In this document: positions 21,685 through 35,700 of the stretch, one piece after another | Position numbering within the stretch: position 1 is the first letter of the stretch | Layout of the letters: every line of letters begins with the position of its first letter | The notes under the pieces: model-generated | What the model saw: only the letters and a program-made list of their open reading frames with translations | Told to the model about the DNA's origin: nothing | Database searches by the model: none | NCBI GenBank assembly: GCA_963971405.1 | Contig: OZ020486.1 | Coordinates: 19,925,419-19,989,418 of the forward strand | Length of the DNA: 64,000 nt | Source of the DNA: Psococerastis gibbosa | Lineage: Eukaryota > Arthropoda > Insecta > Psocodea > Psocidae | Direction of reading: 5' to 3' | Position numbers and translations under genes: made by a program

Positions 21685-23736
21685 TTAGAGACCTTCAGGG
21701 GGGTCAGGGGGTGCCTCGTCCTCGCTGCGCTCGCGGGATTCTTTCGCTGCTCTTTCTGCGGCTGCCCTAGCTGCGCGACCTGCACTACTTCTCAAATTCT
21801 TTCGTTCAACAAGAGGAGGCTCTTCAGGGTCGGATTTACTACGAGATTTTTTGCCACCACGTGTTCTTTTAGCACCCTTCTGTTTTTCCGGCTCTGTTTC
21901 CAGTTGGCTTTCCCCTTCGGCAGACTCAGCAAGCTCCGATTGCGCTTTGGTCACAGTAGCAGGTGGTAAATGATCTTCCACGTCAACATTAGCGTCTTCC
22001 AGCGGCGGAGGCTCAACCATTGTAATTTCTTCTTTGTGCACTTCAATTTTCTCCGTACTTCTCTTGATTGCGTCATCAGGAATACTTTCATTCACCGACT
22101 TGGATGGTTCATGGGGTTCTGAATTCACTACACTAACCTGCTTTTTCTCCATATCTTCTGGTTTAACTTCAGTCATGATAGTTCCAGAAAGTGCCAAAGC
22201 TTCCTTCATTGCTGCTTCTTTCGGTCGATCTTCTATAGTTCGAGACAAAAGATCTGACATATTCATATTAGTTACATCACCACCGAGGTTTGGTGGTTTG
22301 CTGTCGCCTATTGATTTGGCCAGGAATTCAGCAGACGATCTTGATAACGCCTCCAAAGCTTCCTTCATGTCTCCTTCCCTGAAACGCCTCAACATGCGAT
22401 CATCCATTTCAGATAACGAGCTCATTAACAAGCTTTGGGTAGACAAGGGATCTTTCCGGTCTGGTTCATGCTTACTGCGCTTAGGTTCTGTTCGAGCGGA
22501 TACGTCAGCCTTCTGCTTGCGACCTAAAGAGTCAAGGAGGTGAGTTTCCGGCGGCAGCAGCAAATGCTGAAGGGAAGATTCCCTAGAACTCGCGCTCGAG
22601 CTTGCACGAGGCCTCGGACTACTTGAAGAAGGCATTGACATTTTATTGGACCCTCTACTACTTCCTCGGGAGGTACCACCATTAAGCATGTTGCATTGCT
22701 GTGCGAGACTATCATAAGCAGAACTTAGAGCACTGGGCGGCAACGAGAAGGGGTTAAGGCCACCCAGACCAAGAGGAGAATACAAGAGTCCTGGATTAGG
22801 AAAGTAGAATGGCAGTGATGACGCGGCGGAAACAGGCGGATTCTTTCCCGACGAAGAATGTCTCTCATCCGGTTTCCGCTGTTTCCCCTTTCCGGATGAA
22901 CCGCCTGGAGAAGATTGCTCGGAAGGTAACGAAGACCCTGTGCCATCTAAACCAGCGAGAGATGGGAGGCCAAGACTTGCCAGATTTGCAAACAGGTTCA
23001 TCGGACTTCCAAGGGGTCCCATTCCACCAAGAGCACCCATATTAGGCAATCCCCCAAAAGGTAATAACATTTTGGGATCGAAGAGGGGGTTGTTCTTCGG
23101 GTCAAACAGTGGATTGTTCTTAGCGTCAAATAGAGGGTTGTTCTTTGCATCAAACAACGGGTTATTCTTCGGGTCAAATAGCGGATTTGTCTTAGGATCA
23201 AACAACGGGTTGTTTTTCGGGTCAAAGAGTGGGTTATTCTTTGGATCAAACAATAGGTTGTTTTTAGAGTCTAATAGAGGATTATTTTTTGGATCAAAGA
23301 ATGGATTACTTTTTGGATCAAACAGAGAACTATTTTTGGGATCCAACAACGACAAATTCTTCGGATCAAACAATGGATTATTCTTTGGATCCAATAACGG
23401 ATTGTTCTTTGGATCCAAGAAAGGATTTGTCTTTGGATCAAACAATGGGTTTTTAGGATCAAACAGTAAGTTAGATGACGCTAATGACGAGAACGGCGAC
23501 GAACTTGTAGCAGTGGCATTCGATGTACTTGTCTCCGGAGGGCTGTTCAACAACTGTGGTCGGCCTGGGCCTTTCGGCTTTCGTTCTCCAATCCCAGGCA
23601 GCCGTTTCAGTAACTCCATTGGCAAGTTCCCTCGTTCCTTCACCAGTTCCGCCCACTTCGGGTCAACATCATAGGACGGGTTCTCAATTAACCACTGAGC
23701 CAAGCGTCGCAAAGTAGGTGCTTTTGATCCAGTTAT
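21685..23736 (-). CDS. kis: kis exon 19: end of BRK domain, octapeptide repeat, acidic tail
   Basis: The acceptor is tgttttgcag. It begins [16 protein letters not shown], the second half of the BRK domain, then GRPQLL, a 17-unit repeat of LFDPKNNP, Ser-rich DNA, and a charged C terminus with KKSRSKSD and [11 protein letters not shown]. It ends DPPEGL. 683 residues. Confidence 0.93.
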   Translation of the reverse strand: MTGSKAPTLRRLAQWLIENPSYDVDPKWAELVKERGNLPMELLKRLPGIGERKPKGPGRPQLLNSPPETSTSNATATSSSPFSSLASSNLLFDPKNPLFDPKTNPFLDPKNNPLLDPKNNPLFDPKNLSLLDPKNSSLFDPKSNPFFDPKNNPLLDSKNNLLFDPKNNPLFDPKNNPLFDPKTNPLFDPKNNPLFDAKNNPLFDAKNNPLFDPKNNPLFDPKMLLPFGGLPNMGALGGMGPLGSPMNLFANLASLGLPSLAGLDGTGSSLPSEQSSPGGSSGKGKQRKPDERHSSSGKNPPVSAASSLPFYFPNPGLLYSPLGLGGLNPFSLPPSALSSAYDSLAQQCNMLNGGTSRGSSRGSNKMSMPSSSSPRPRASSSASSRESSLQHLLLPPETHLLDSLGRKQKADVSARTEPKRSKHEPDRKDPLSTQSLLMSSLSEMDDRMLRRFREGDMKEALEALSRSSAEFLAKSIGDSKPPNLGGDVTNMNMSDLLSRTIEDRPKEAAMKEALALSGTIMTEVKPEDMEKKQVSVVNSEPHEPSKSVNESIPDDAIKRSTEKIEVHKEEITMVEPPPLEDANVDVEDHLPPATVTKAQSELAESAEGESQLETEPEKQKGAKRTRGGKKSRSKSDPEEPPLVERKNLRSSAGRAARAAAERAAKESRERSEDEAPPDPPEGL

Positions 23737-26700
23737 CTGCAAAACATCAAATAATAAGAAAAGAGATAAAATTATGAAAATAACATTCAAATGTTTTAGC
23801 AGGATAGCTATCACATATATGGTTCAAAAATGAAAGAAGCGAGTGGCGTTGGTGTCCCGGGAGATGAGGGACTCCTATTGGGTCTTTAATTCAACTAGGG
23901 AGAAAGACCCGGGACCGCGTTCTTCATAATATGGCCTCCCAACAATGTCTAGAAAATGTAACAAGTGAGTGACTCGAACCAACAGCCCTTCGGGTGGTGA
24001 AAGTCAGAGTCAGAATCTACATGTCGTGAGTCCTGGCAAGATGCATTTATAGAGAAGTTAATGTACCTTTTTGCCAGTTGTCCGGTTGATAACTGAGACA
24101 TTTTCGTCACCGGTCAGTTTTTTCCAGTCCAATAAAGTAGGGTCAACGCGAGGTCTGCGTCTCCTAGCAGCATTCATGTAGTCGGCTCCCATTGACTGCT
24201 CCGGCGAAAGCAGAGCCGTTTGCTCAGCCAGCCACTTGTTAACCTGTAAAAATGACACCAGTATACACAATTGGTAAATAACTGGTTGTTGATTTAAATT
24301 ATTTTGCAGATAGTGACACATTCCAGACGTCCAGAAAATATCTTACTAATAGCTGGTAATTTTTTTTCCTTTCGTAAATTAAGCTGTAGAATGGTATATA
24401 CCCGTATTTATACATAAAAAAATGAACTCAGTTGAATACCGTTTATAAAAAATACACAGATGAGTACGATACCTTTGCTTCCTGTGAGTATGAGCCAATC
24501 TTTGAAAAGTCTGCCACCATTGCTTCATACGATTTTCGACTCAAAGCTTGTTGCTGTTGTTGAATAAGCGCTTGTTGCTTTAATATATTAGTATGCTGCT
24601 TCTCAGCCTGCGCCAAAAAACTTGACAGAGAATCTTTCTTGGGTTCAGCAGGGACAGAAGTTACCGTAATGGTAAACGGCTTCGAAGGAGTCGAGGCAGG
24701 CGGCGGGGGTTGCATTCCCGCGGGTGTCACCGTCACACTAGGAGAAATACTCGTACCCTGAAACACAATAATTCTCTATGTACTAACCCCGCCACCAAGT
24801 GTACGCTGGGCTCTGACTTTCTTATTGGCTTTGACAAAGAACAGATTTGTGGTATACCACTATCATTTATCATTTCGTTGTCAAAATTGTTGGACCTAGA
24901 ATTGCGTTTCTGTCATCTTTCAAAAGCATCAAAGAACGAACCACTCTCTATGAAACTTAGCCGATTAAGATGGATTCATTAATACGAACCTTTAGAGTAC
25001 TATCACGGGCAGCTGACAGTCCCAAAACGATTTCATCTAATTTCCTTCGTTTCTTTTCTTTGTCAACTATTGGCTCCTCCGGTGTAATCTTCTTGCGCTT
25101 GAGCAACTTATCAAGCATGTTATCCAACTTGCTCTTAGTTGGCACTGGAGTTGCAGATGGAGCCTTGGGTTTTGCGGATAAATCTTGAACCATGGATAGA
25201 TCTTGTGGTTTCGCGACAGCCGACAGGTCCATGGGTTGGCTACTCCCGTTCCCATTGCTACTGCAGCTGCTATTAGGCTTGGAAGGAGTGTGAAACTTAG
25301 CGAGGTCGAAAGGCAGATAACAACGGGACTGCTGGTGGGCTGGAGGCGGTTGAAGATTACTCGGAGTTGACCGTCGCGAATCTTCAGACAAGGACTCGTC
25401 GGTCACCACAGCTGCGCAGTTGAGGAGGGCGTGCAGCTTGGCGCGCTCCGTCTCAACATCGATGGCAATGTTGGGCAGCTTCTTCTGGATGTGCTCCGTG
25501 GTATCAGGAGTTGCCGTGGCAGGCCTTTCAGGTGTAGCAGCACTAAATGTGGTCGGTGCCGGCCACTCCTTGCACTCAACGGCATGAATTATATGATGCA
25601 GGCGGGCGATGACAGCGTGGTCGCGCGGCCATTTCACTGGGTTTTGGTAGCTGTGGGCAATTAGCTGGGCTAGAGAGGGCTCCGATGGGCTCCATACGTG
25701 GACGTCCATGTCGGGAACTCGTGGCCACTCTACTCCGGTGCTTTCTTTTAAATGTTTCACAACCTGAAAGCAAACCCAAATCATCATTATTATCTACCAG
25801 TGGAATAAAAGGCGGGTGTGTGCTTGTGACTTCACGGATAAATTAAATTTTAACAATTAACTTTGTTTTGCTGACAATTGTCCTCAAGGGGTCTTCACAG
25901 TGTTCGTGTTATCGAGTTAGATGTGCTATTCAAGTTAACACACAATCGTGAGTGGACCTCGGGAGTGAGTTATCATGCTATATCGACAGAGTAAACAACG
26001 TGGTAGTAGTCAGACGTTCGTGGCACGGGTTTAAAGAAAGTGGCAGAACTCTATTCTAGTGCCACATTTGTTTTATATTTTTGTTCATTTTGGTTATTAT
26101 AATTTTTAACGCGTGTTTCAAATCAATCGACAAAAACAAATATGGCGGCGGTCAAACCTAAGCTATAGCATGGTAAATGACACGTTAACCAACTTGGAAG
26201 TGGGTTTAGGATAGCACCCTGGTTAGCTGGTTATCGGTGTGTTAACTTAGCTTGATATAACACACTTGACTAGGTATAACTCGATAACACGAACACTGTG
26301 AAGACCCCTTATAATGATTCACTTTAGACAGCTATTTCTAAAGGTAGTACACGTGTGTACCGGTGTACCTATAGCCTGCTGTCATCAATTGTGCGTCACA
26401 TGTAACGGCGCCTTAGAGGGGAGCTGCAGAAATGATGTGTCAATGTTATAATATATTGTATATTTTAAGTTACGTTTCTTGAGTACAGCCTCTTATATGT
26501 TAAAGTAGAACCATTACAGCTTACACGTTACTGTATCTGAACGAAGAATTTGTTGGAGCGCTGAACCTACCTTAGAACTGTCGAGCATTGTATCAATATC
26601 CTTATAAGCGCTTTTTACTTCATCTTGCATGGCAGCCGGTAAATTTTTCTCATCGTCAGGATCACTCTCCGTATCACTTTTAGCTGCCTCCTTTCTCGTG

Positions 26701-29700
26701 GGTCGTTCTTTTGGTGGCTGAACCTTCGCCTCCGTTTCTTCATCAAAATCGTAAATGCTGTCATCTACGGTCTTTTCTTCAGTAACTTTCACCTTATCTT
26801 TGTTTTGTTTTGCAGCCACTACATCCAAAGTTTCGTCATCTGAGAACTCAGTCTCGACGTGCGGACCGACTTCTGCAGAGCTCTCTTCCGCGTCGCCCTT
26901 GCCGTTTTCTTCTACTTTCTTATTTGAGCCTTCCTCCATAGGTTCAACAACGTCATCGTCCATTTTAATCTCTTGTTTTAGCTGCCCTGTTTCTTCCGGT
27001 AACTCCTTCACATTTACACCTTCAGCCTGCTCTTTTACACTTGTATCATTGGCTGCCGATTCTTCCGCAACATTAATTTCCATTTTTTCATCTTCAACAT
27101 CCTCTTTCAGTACATCAGCCTTGGTCTCATCTGAGTCCGCTTTGACCTCTGTACCTTCAGTCGCCGCCTTAAATTCACTTTTGAAACTCTCTGCAAACTT
27201 TTCTCGCAAAAATGATGCTGGGTCATCAACGAGGTTCATTTTAATTACATCTTTAAAACTTAACTCAGGATCGTTGAGTAAATAAAAGTCAGTTCTTGCC
27301 AAGCCATGTCTGTAAAAAATAAAAATAGTTATCAGGGACTATTTATTTCAATGGTGAATGTGGACGTCCACGTCAAAAGCTATGCAAATAGCAATTACTC
27401 GTCTATAAATATGGCATAGCTAAGTTTAACAATGAACTGAGAGTAGCCTAGATAGAACGTTAACATTTTTGTTACAGTATTATTCACATACTTGGCAACG
27501 CCAACAAGAAGATCTTTGTCATGTTTCCCTGGCAACCACCAATCTGGAACATCAGCCGAAGTTTTACATAGCTTCAGTCGTTGCTCTAAGCGTGGATGTG
27601 GCAGAATTTCTTCCCTAATTTTACTCAAAAGCTCAATCACTTCAAGAGTTTTCCGCGCTTTATCTTCACTTAACGGTTCAACCATTAAATCTTGGCACTC
27701 TAGAATAGAAAAAATACAAGATGTAGACCTGCGGCGGAGTACACAATTTTTCAATGTCTTATTGTTACATTCAATAATTGTGCGACAAATAATCTAGTTA
27801 GGCATTCTGTTATGTTATGCATATTTTAATTGAAAAATCTCAAAGAAGTAGATTATCTATTTTACGAAAGTTTTGAGGTTCCAGGAACCAAAAAAGCTGT
27901 TTTTGCTAAATGCCAGTCTGTAACGGTCGATTTGTGGACAAACTACACTATAGATTTTGATAAAATTCGGGATGTAGGTTCACAAGAATCTTTATTTTTT
28001 ATTATTGTGGGCTAACTCGATCTTAGGGAATGCTACTCCCCAAAAACACCAAATAACAGCTAAAAAACGTTTTTCTCGAAAGCCCGTAGTGTTATCTGCG
28101 ATATTGGTAATTATCACTTTTTCAGTGGGCGACCAGTCAAAGGGAACTTGTGACAGTTGCACCTATAAGTTCACAAAGTGCTGTAAAGGGAGGAACCCGA
28201 CTGCCCTGTATTAACAGAACAGTTCCAAGATACATTAATTAACTGAATAATGCTCGGAGTGATTGGTTACGCCAGACTATCAATAGGGTTTCTTTTCGTG
28301 AGTACTGCTACTGTACTTCACCATTACTGTTTACTTTTAGTGATGGTGTATTATTTATATTCATTCTTGGCTGGTTACTAACAAAATCTAAGTTTGATTT
28401 TCGGGAGATTACACTAGTGACTAAACTTTAATTGATAGGGGGGAAAATCGCACAAATAACCTTTTTTTTAGGAAGGGGTATAAAATGCATCTACTAATAG
28501 TCAAGTAGCCTGTTCTCGCCAGATTTTTTTATTTTTTTTTCCCTTATCAAGAACATGACAAAAACCTACCTTCCTCGGAAACTTTGAGTCCGCATGATCT
28601 CTTCAGCATCGTATAAAATGCGTTATAATATTCAGTCATTACTTCATCAGTCTTTTTCTCCAAACGCGAAAGACTTCGGAACTTGTTCCAGTCGTACTGC
28701 TTCTTTTGCTTGTTGTACTCGACGCCAAACGCGGAGATAGTCCGGTAAAAGTCCACTTCTTCTCGACGCGACCATTTCCGTTGACTCATCTCTAGGCGCA
28801 TTTTCTCCCGTTCTCGAACAATTTGTTCAATTTTCTCGCGGCGTTCCATCTTCTGTAACAAACCTCTATTGATGCAAGACAAGAAATTTTCACAACTTGC
28901 CTTTGCCTCTGACTGCACAGAGTCAATATCAGTCCATCGTACAATCTTAAGCCAGTAAATTTAAAAACTAATGTAAGATTAATTTATGTTAGGGTGCCTC
29001 CCGCCTACCACCATCGTTGCTACACCAGCGGTAAACTTCTACCGTCAACTGCGGGTATAGTGCCGGATTCTAATTTCAAGTTTACCCAACTATACTTTAA
29101 TTTTAACACTAATACGGCTACTAAATTATTATAATTAGTTAATTTGAAGCAAAACTGACGGTTAAAGCCATCCATAAAGGATACAAGTATTGCCCGAAGT
29201 CTACGCGACCTCTTGAAGTAATATATTAAAACACTCACCCTAGCCTTTTGCAGTAATCGAATTTCTTCCTTTCGAAAGTTCTTCTGGTAGGAAGTAATAA
29301 TTCGACGCAATCGAGAGTTGAGGTCACCTATCGTTGGCCAATCGAGTTTCCCTTCAACTAGTGGAGTGTCTTGGGATGGAGCGGGTGGAGGGGTCGACGC
29401 CCGCGTCTCTGTTGAATCGGCGACTGGTGGTGGCTCTGTACTGCGAACCTCACCTTCACCACAGCTCTCATTACCACCGACGACGCTCACATTCTCGGCC
29501 TCTTCATCGTCAAGCTCTTTTTCTTCATCTCCTTCCTCTTTCCTGTAATAAAACGAAACACATTTACGCTACGTTAATATTGGTCCATTTAACATGGCCT
29601 GTGCGGAAACCCTCCAATGGTGGCGGGAAGCAGCTGGCCCTAGCCCGGGTTGCAGAAATTGGCAACCACTGCAACTCCCGACAACCTCACTAGTCATAGG

Positions 29701-32700
29701 TCGTAGCACACTTGACCTTATGAAAGTTTTCACTTTGCCCAATGACTAAAATTACGACACGGATAAGATGGAAATGAGGCCCATCTGATTTCCTTAAGCC
29801 TTAGTTTATATTTGATCAGCTTTTGTTTGGCCCATTTGAAATCTGGCAATGTGAAAGGAACGAAGTTAAGCGTTCAAAGGGGTAAGTTGTTCAAGATATT
29901 CACAATTCCAACTTAACTTCACTGGTGAGCAGGACTAGCAATAAATATGGTAAGGTAGTATTTCATAAACCAAAAGTGTGAAATAGCACATACCACAGGT
30001 TGTCGCAACGACCTTTAGTATTTTGCAACCTCTAAAAAGTATTCAAGTTTTCTAGCGACTCAGTTAAGTAAATGTATCATGATAACTGGCTAACATGGTG
30101 ATATTTACATTACATTACGTTACAATACAATAGCTACAAATGAGGAGGCTGTTTACAAACATGGCCAACTCCAAGTTGTAGAATTTTTCAGGAGAGTGGA
30201 TTTTCTGTTGAAAATTGCATTAAGTTTATAGCTAACCCTAGACTCCTCAGCACTTGTGTGCGCAGTCTGGCTGCTTTTGTCACTTTATTTTACAACGTGC
30301 AGGTGGACATTAAAATTTTCTGCAAGGTCGGATCAAAACCCCATTTTGTAAAAAAATGGAGTTGGCCACGTTTGTAACCAAGCTCCTCAAATAATTAATT
30401 TGTCCGTTGACATCACAATAAGAGACATTTCCCTATGATTTGTGGAAGGGTAAAATTTTCTTCCAGGTCATTTCAATTAGGGTAAAAAGTTAGCAACTTA
30501 CGGGGGTCGTTCAATAACGATTTCCGGTCCAACGCGGCCTAGGAAACACAGTGTAGGGTCATTCCGCATAGCAGTGTATGCCTCGTAGCCATGCTTAAAC
30601 GTTCCGACCAGAAGAGACCGGTCCGCTTCTTCATCCCACCACGCTGTAGGCGGCAGTTCAGTAGCAGGAGGGTGAATGGGCAAGGAGCTGAAATGGCAAA
30701 AATAACATTTATAACAAAGTGACGTTGGTCATTTTTTTTTTTTAAGAACCGGTACGAGACAACCCGTACATGCGTTCCCATTTATCAATGAATTAGGATA
30801 GGTACTGTAATAATTCCCTGATAAATAATAGCCCTAGGTTTAAATTTCAAATTCCCCTGTCCGAAAACTCTGAATTGCTCGATGGGACGAATATAATAGA
30901 CCAGTATCCGCAGACACATTATTTTTTGGTCATTTCTCATGAAAAAAGCAAAAACCAATTGTACTGAGAACCTTATACGTAATACGTTGGCTGTTAGAGA
31001 ATTGTACCGACGCATAAGGTCGGTTACGCTTAATTTCACTTTCAAAAACAAATTAACCATTACTTAAAGAATTATCAGTGTACACACATTATTTCAAGCT
31101 GAAAACAAATTTTCTGATATTAAAATGTTGCACTATTAAAGCACTCCTCGAGAACTTTGCAAATCTATTACTCTCCCAAGTCCCTTTTACAAATAATCCT
31201 AGATATAACAATAAATTATGTTAACCATATTTTACCTACAGGATAAAAGTGAGTATACAGAGAATGAGGTGGTTGCATGCTAAAAATAACTTATAATTGG
31301 AAATACTATAATATTTGCTCTTCTTACCTTGCGTGAACTCCGTCGCTGATTTGATTAACGAGATCACCGATGATTTCATGTTTGATATAATACAACAGCC
31401 GCACTCGAAGCAGCACCCTTAAAAAATAAATACATTTATGTAAGAACCCTAGTAAATACGAAATTGCTGGCAGTAGAAAAATTTATTGACAAATCAATGA
31501 TGATTCACAATACAATTAATGGGCAAGACAGCTAATAAAGATGAGGCTTGAAATTCACCATTGGCTTGGTATCAATGGTATAAAGTATACACCCTCAGCT
31601 TGCCTATTACTACTTGGAAGGATCGAGGTAGGTCGAAGTCTGAGACACATGCCAGCAGATCAATGACCAATCGTACCAGTCGACGTAAGGAAAAAAAATA
31701 AGTACGCATATTATATAGTATTAGTCTCCGATTTGAATCAATGGATCCCAATAAATATAATACAATAAAAATAATAACTGGCAGCTTGTTTTGTCACAAA
31801 TTATACCAGGAATTCCAGCAGATTAAAATGGACATTCAAGACTTTGAGATATACTGTGAATAATTGTACAAGCGAAAATTTAAAAAAAGGGACTCACTTA
31901 TTGGCATGTCGACTAAGATGCTTCTTGTAGTTGCTGTCTAGCAGCAGCTCTCCGTCATATTTGTCGCAGTTACTCCAATGGTCGCTTTCGTAGCCGGCCC
32001 GCCGTTCTTTTCCCTTGTATTTGCTCCGAGTCAAGTTGCGTCCCCGTGGAACAGGCGAGGACAAACCATGATGGTTTTTTCCAATCTTCACAGTCCCACC
32101 GTCTTCCATAGGGGAAATTAAATCCCAAATAAAGTTTCGTATCTTCTCATCTCCTCGGTAATATTGTAAGCAGTACACCAGCTGCAAATTGGGAGAAATA
32201 CACATTAGATAATACATTAAGACGTGTAGTTGATTAACTAATAATAATAATAGAGGTATATGATTCAACAAGCATTTTAAAGAAACCATTGCTACGTTAA
32301 TTCGGCCCAGATTTCTGGAATAAAGATATTCATGCATTGGTATAAACGGGTTTAATTTTTTTTATTGCTTTACAGATATTAGTACTTGCTTCTGTACCTA
32401 GTATTTTTAAACGTGTCAGAAAGAAAATTTCTGTAATATTGATGCATTCATTAAATTGTTTGTATGCAGAAGCTTTTCGGGGCTTAATCATTACGACCAA
32501 ACATAGCCTAGAAGATTATCAAATAGTCAAACCCACTCACAATGATTCTGGCACAGTCTTCTACAGTGCGCTGCCTCCATCCTTTCCGGAACTGAGTTGT
32601 CAGCATAATCTCGGGCCATCGCTCCCAGCCATAAGTGAGAAGACCTTTTTCTACCTTAAAGCACTCGCTACGTGACCAAGTTCCATAAATAACATCCCCA

Positions 32701-35700
32701 TCCCGGGGCACGTAGTCGTCATCAAACGCCTGCGAGTGGGCTAGCGCCTGTGCGGCCAACAACTTCTTCCTGCGCTTCAACTTGCTCTTCTTACCGCGGC
32801 CACGCCCCACGCCCAGCGATGTATCATCATCACTCTCCAGTGAAGGACCAGACTCCGATCCAAGGTCAGACATGTCCAGTGTCGCATCATCCTGCCCATA
32901 GCGTTTGATTTGCGTACGACGTCGAGGTTCATCAATTACCAAGTGTTCTTGCTGCAAAAAATAAAATTATTTGCGGCGAAAAAGGCAGTGTTTCACTGCG
33001 TGTATTGAAAACTTCCGAGGTTTTAACCCTGATAAAAGGAGAAATTGGTCAGCCCTAATCCTGGCACTATAACTTATAAATTTACTAAAATGAAAGTAGC
33101 TGATGAAGTTTTAAACATCACGTTATAAAGAATTTTTGAATTTTGCTGTGATTAAGTATTCCAATAATGTGAAAATACGGAATTCAGTTCCCTAGCAGTT
33201 GATTGACGCATGTCTCGAATTTTATGATTAAAACGTAAAAATGTACTAAGAACTTTAATTTTTACCATGATTGAACATTTGGCTATCGAGCATCCCATTG
33301 CCTAGCGCGACTAATAAAGGATCTAAAAATAATAATAATACGTATCGGGGCCTGTAAGAACTTACCTCGTCTTTTTCAGTAGGGTCAATCTCAGCTCGCT
33401 TTGCCCACTTCTTCCAAAAGTCAGGATCGTCAATATTGATGTCTTGCCGGATATCAGACGACGCGAAGGATGCTTTGCTAAATGTAGACCCTTTCTCAGA
33501 CTCAAGTGTGATCACTTGCGTTCGGCGCTCCAAAATCTGATCAATATCTTCCTCACAGAATTTGTCTCCAGCATTATCCTCGTCCATTATCGCGCCGTAA
33601 GCTCCCTTTTTCAGCAGATCTTCAATCTCTTTCTTACTCAGCTGCCGTTGAGTGGGTTCCTTACCACCCTGTGTGGTATTCATCGACTGAAGGACAGCCT
33701 TGTCTAAGCCAAGCTTCAGGGATGCTTTATCGAACATCTCACGCTCATAAGTATTTCTACAAATCAACCTGTAAACTTTCACCATTTTCTGTTGACCAAT
33801 TCGATGACAACGAGCTTGCGCCTGAAGGTCGTTCTGTGGATTCCAGTCACTGTCGTAGATAATGACTGTATCTGCAGCAGTTAAATTAATTCCCAAGCCT
33901 CCAGCTTTTGTGCATAGAAGAAAGACAAAGCGATCAGAGTCAGGACGACAGTACCTATCAATAGCTGCTTGTCGCAAATCACCACGGATTCTCCCGTCTA
34001 TCCTTTCATACGGATATTTACGATAAATCAGATAATCCTCAAGAATATCCAAACATTTAACCATCTGGCTGAAAACAAGAACGCGGTGCCCACCATCTTT
34101 CAGTTTTGGTAAAAGTTTATCTATAAGCACCATTTTACCGGAAGATTGAATGAGCGCCTTGTAGTAGCTGGCCATATCCTCCCCGTGAGCAGCCTTGTAA
34201 TCGATTTGTATTTGCTCCTCTGCCCCATTTAAGAGATAAGGATGAATACAACATTTTCTTAATTCCATCATAGTATTCATTAAATTAGGTATGTTGGATG
34301 TCGTAGTACCTTTAGCGAGAAATGAAAAGTTTCGCTCAAGGATGCCACGATAATACTTCTTTTGTATATTAGTCAACTCCACCTCGACGACGGTTTCCTC
34401 TTTCGGAGCAAGGGACTTCTCCACATCTTCCTTCATTCGTCGAAGCATCATGGGCTTTAATATCGCCTGCAACTTGTTAACCTCACTTTCCGTCTTAAGG
34501 GCACCAAATTCCTGAAGGAAAGCCTCATTACTGGAGAACTGGGCAGGCTCTAGGAAATTTAGTAAGGAAAACAATTCATTGACATTATTCTGCAGGGGTG
34601 TGCCTGACAGAAGAACTCTATGCTCCATATTGAGGCCCCGGAGGCCCTCAAGCAATTTGCAATTCCTATTTTTCAGGCGATGCGCCTCGTCAATAACACA
34701 AACACGCCAGTTAAAGCCCTTCAAGCTTTGTGAGTGGGTAATGATAAGTTCAAAAGTTGTGATGAGAACATTGAACTTGTGATGATCTTTTAATTGTCCC
34801 TTTTCATTCTTGTAATAGAACTCATACTCTTGTATCATTTGCAAGCTGGCTGCACTGCCGTGGTACACAACTACATTGAGATCTGTCCAGCCTTCAAACT
34901 CACGCTGCCAGTTTGGAATGGTGGAAAGAGGTGCTATAACAAGAAACGGGCCACGTATTCCGTAGTCATGGACAGCCTTGACGAAGGTAAGTGACTGTAT
35001 TGTCTTGCCCAATCCCATCTCATCCGCTAAAATGCAGTTGCGCCTGTAACAGCAAAACAAACACCGGGTCAAAATATGTCAAGTTTCCAGTAATGGAGAC
35101 AAATTACATCAGCACGTTGTCAGAATTTTGAATGAATAGTTAAACGCATTAAGAAACGATTTGTAACGAATCTTTCAGTATTAGCATGGCTAAAGTCATC
35201 ATATGTTTATTTATATTTTATTTACATTAAACAAAAAATTTTGATGAAAATTTAGCGACAGAAATCAATACTAACCCGTTGTGCCAAGAAAACAGCAGCC
35301 AGTTGAGTCCTTCAAGCTGGTATGGACGTAGAGTATTGTTGTTTTTGTAGATTAGTGACTTCTCTAGTTTTTTCCACTGCTCAGGGGAGGGCCGCCGCTT
35401 AGTTTTAAGTTTTTCTTTAGGCGGTATTTTACGGAACCGCTCAAACTGCAGAATAGCGTCAGGATCAACGTCTGCCTCTAACTCCCAAGTAGAATCATCA
35501 TACTGCATAGATCTCCATTTGATAAGGTAGTGTTTTACGGTGACTCCAGTGGTGGGATCGGTATGTTCAGCTACATCCAAGACACGATCCATCTCCACGA
35601 AGTCAGGGTTGAAGGGCTCATCTTCAAACTGGAAATAGTAAACATGTCTAATAGCCATAGTAACTGAGCGCTACAATATCCATAAGGAAGGCAACATCAC

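Noticed and set aside
22940..23674. Antisense 244-codon ORF with FGSNNGLF repeats
   Set aside because: It is the mirror of the kis octapeptide minisatellite. A 24-bp unit without stops on one strand stays open on the other.
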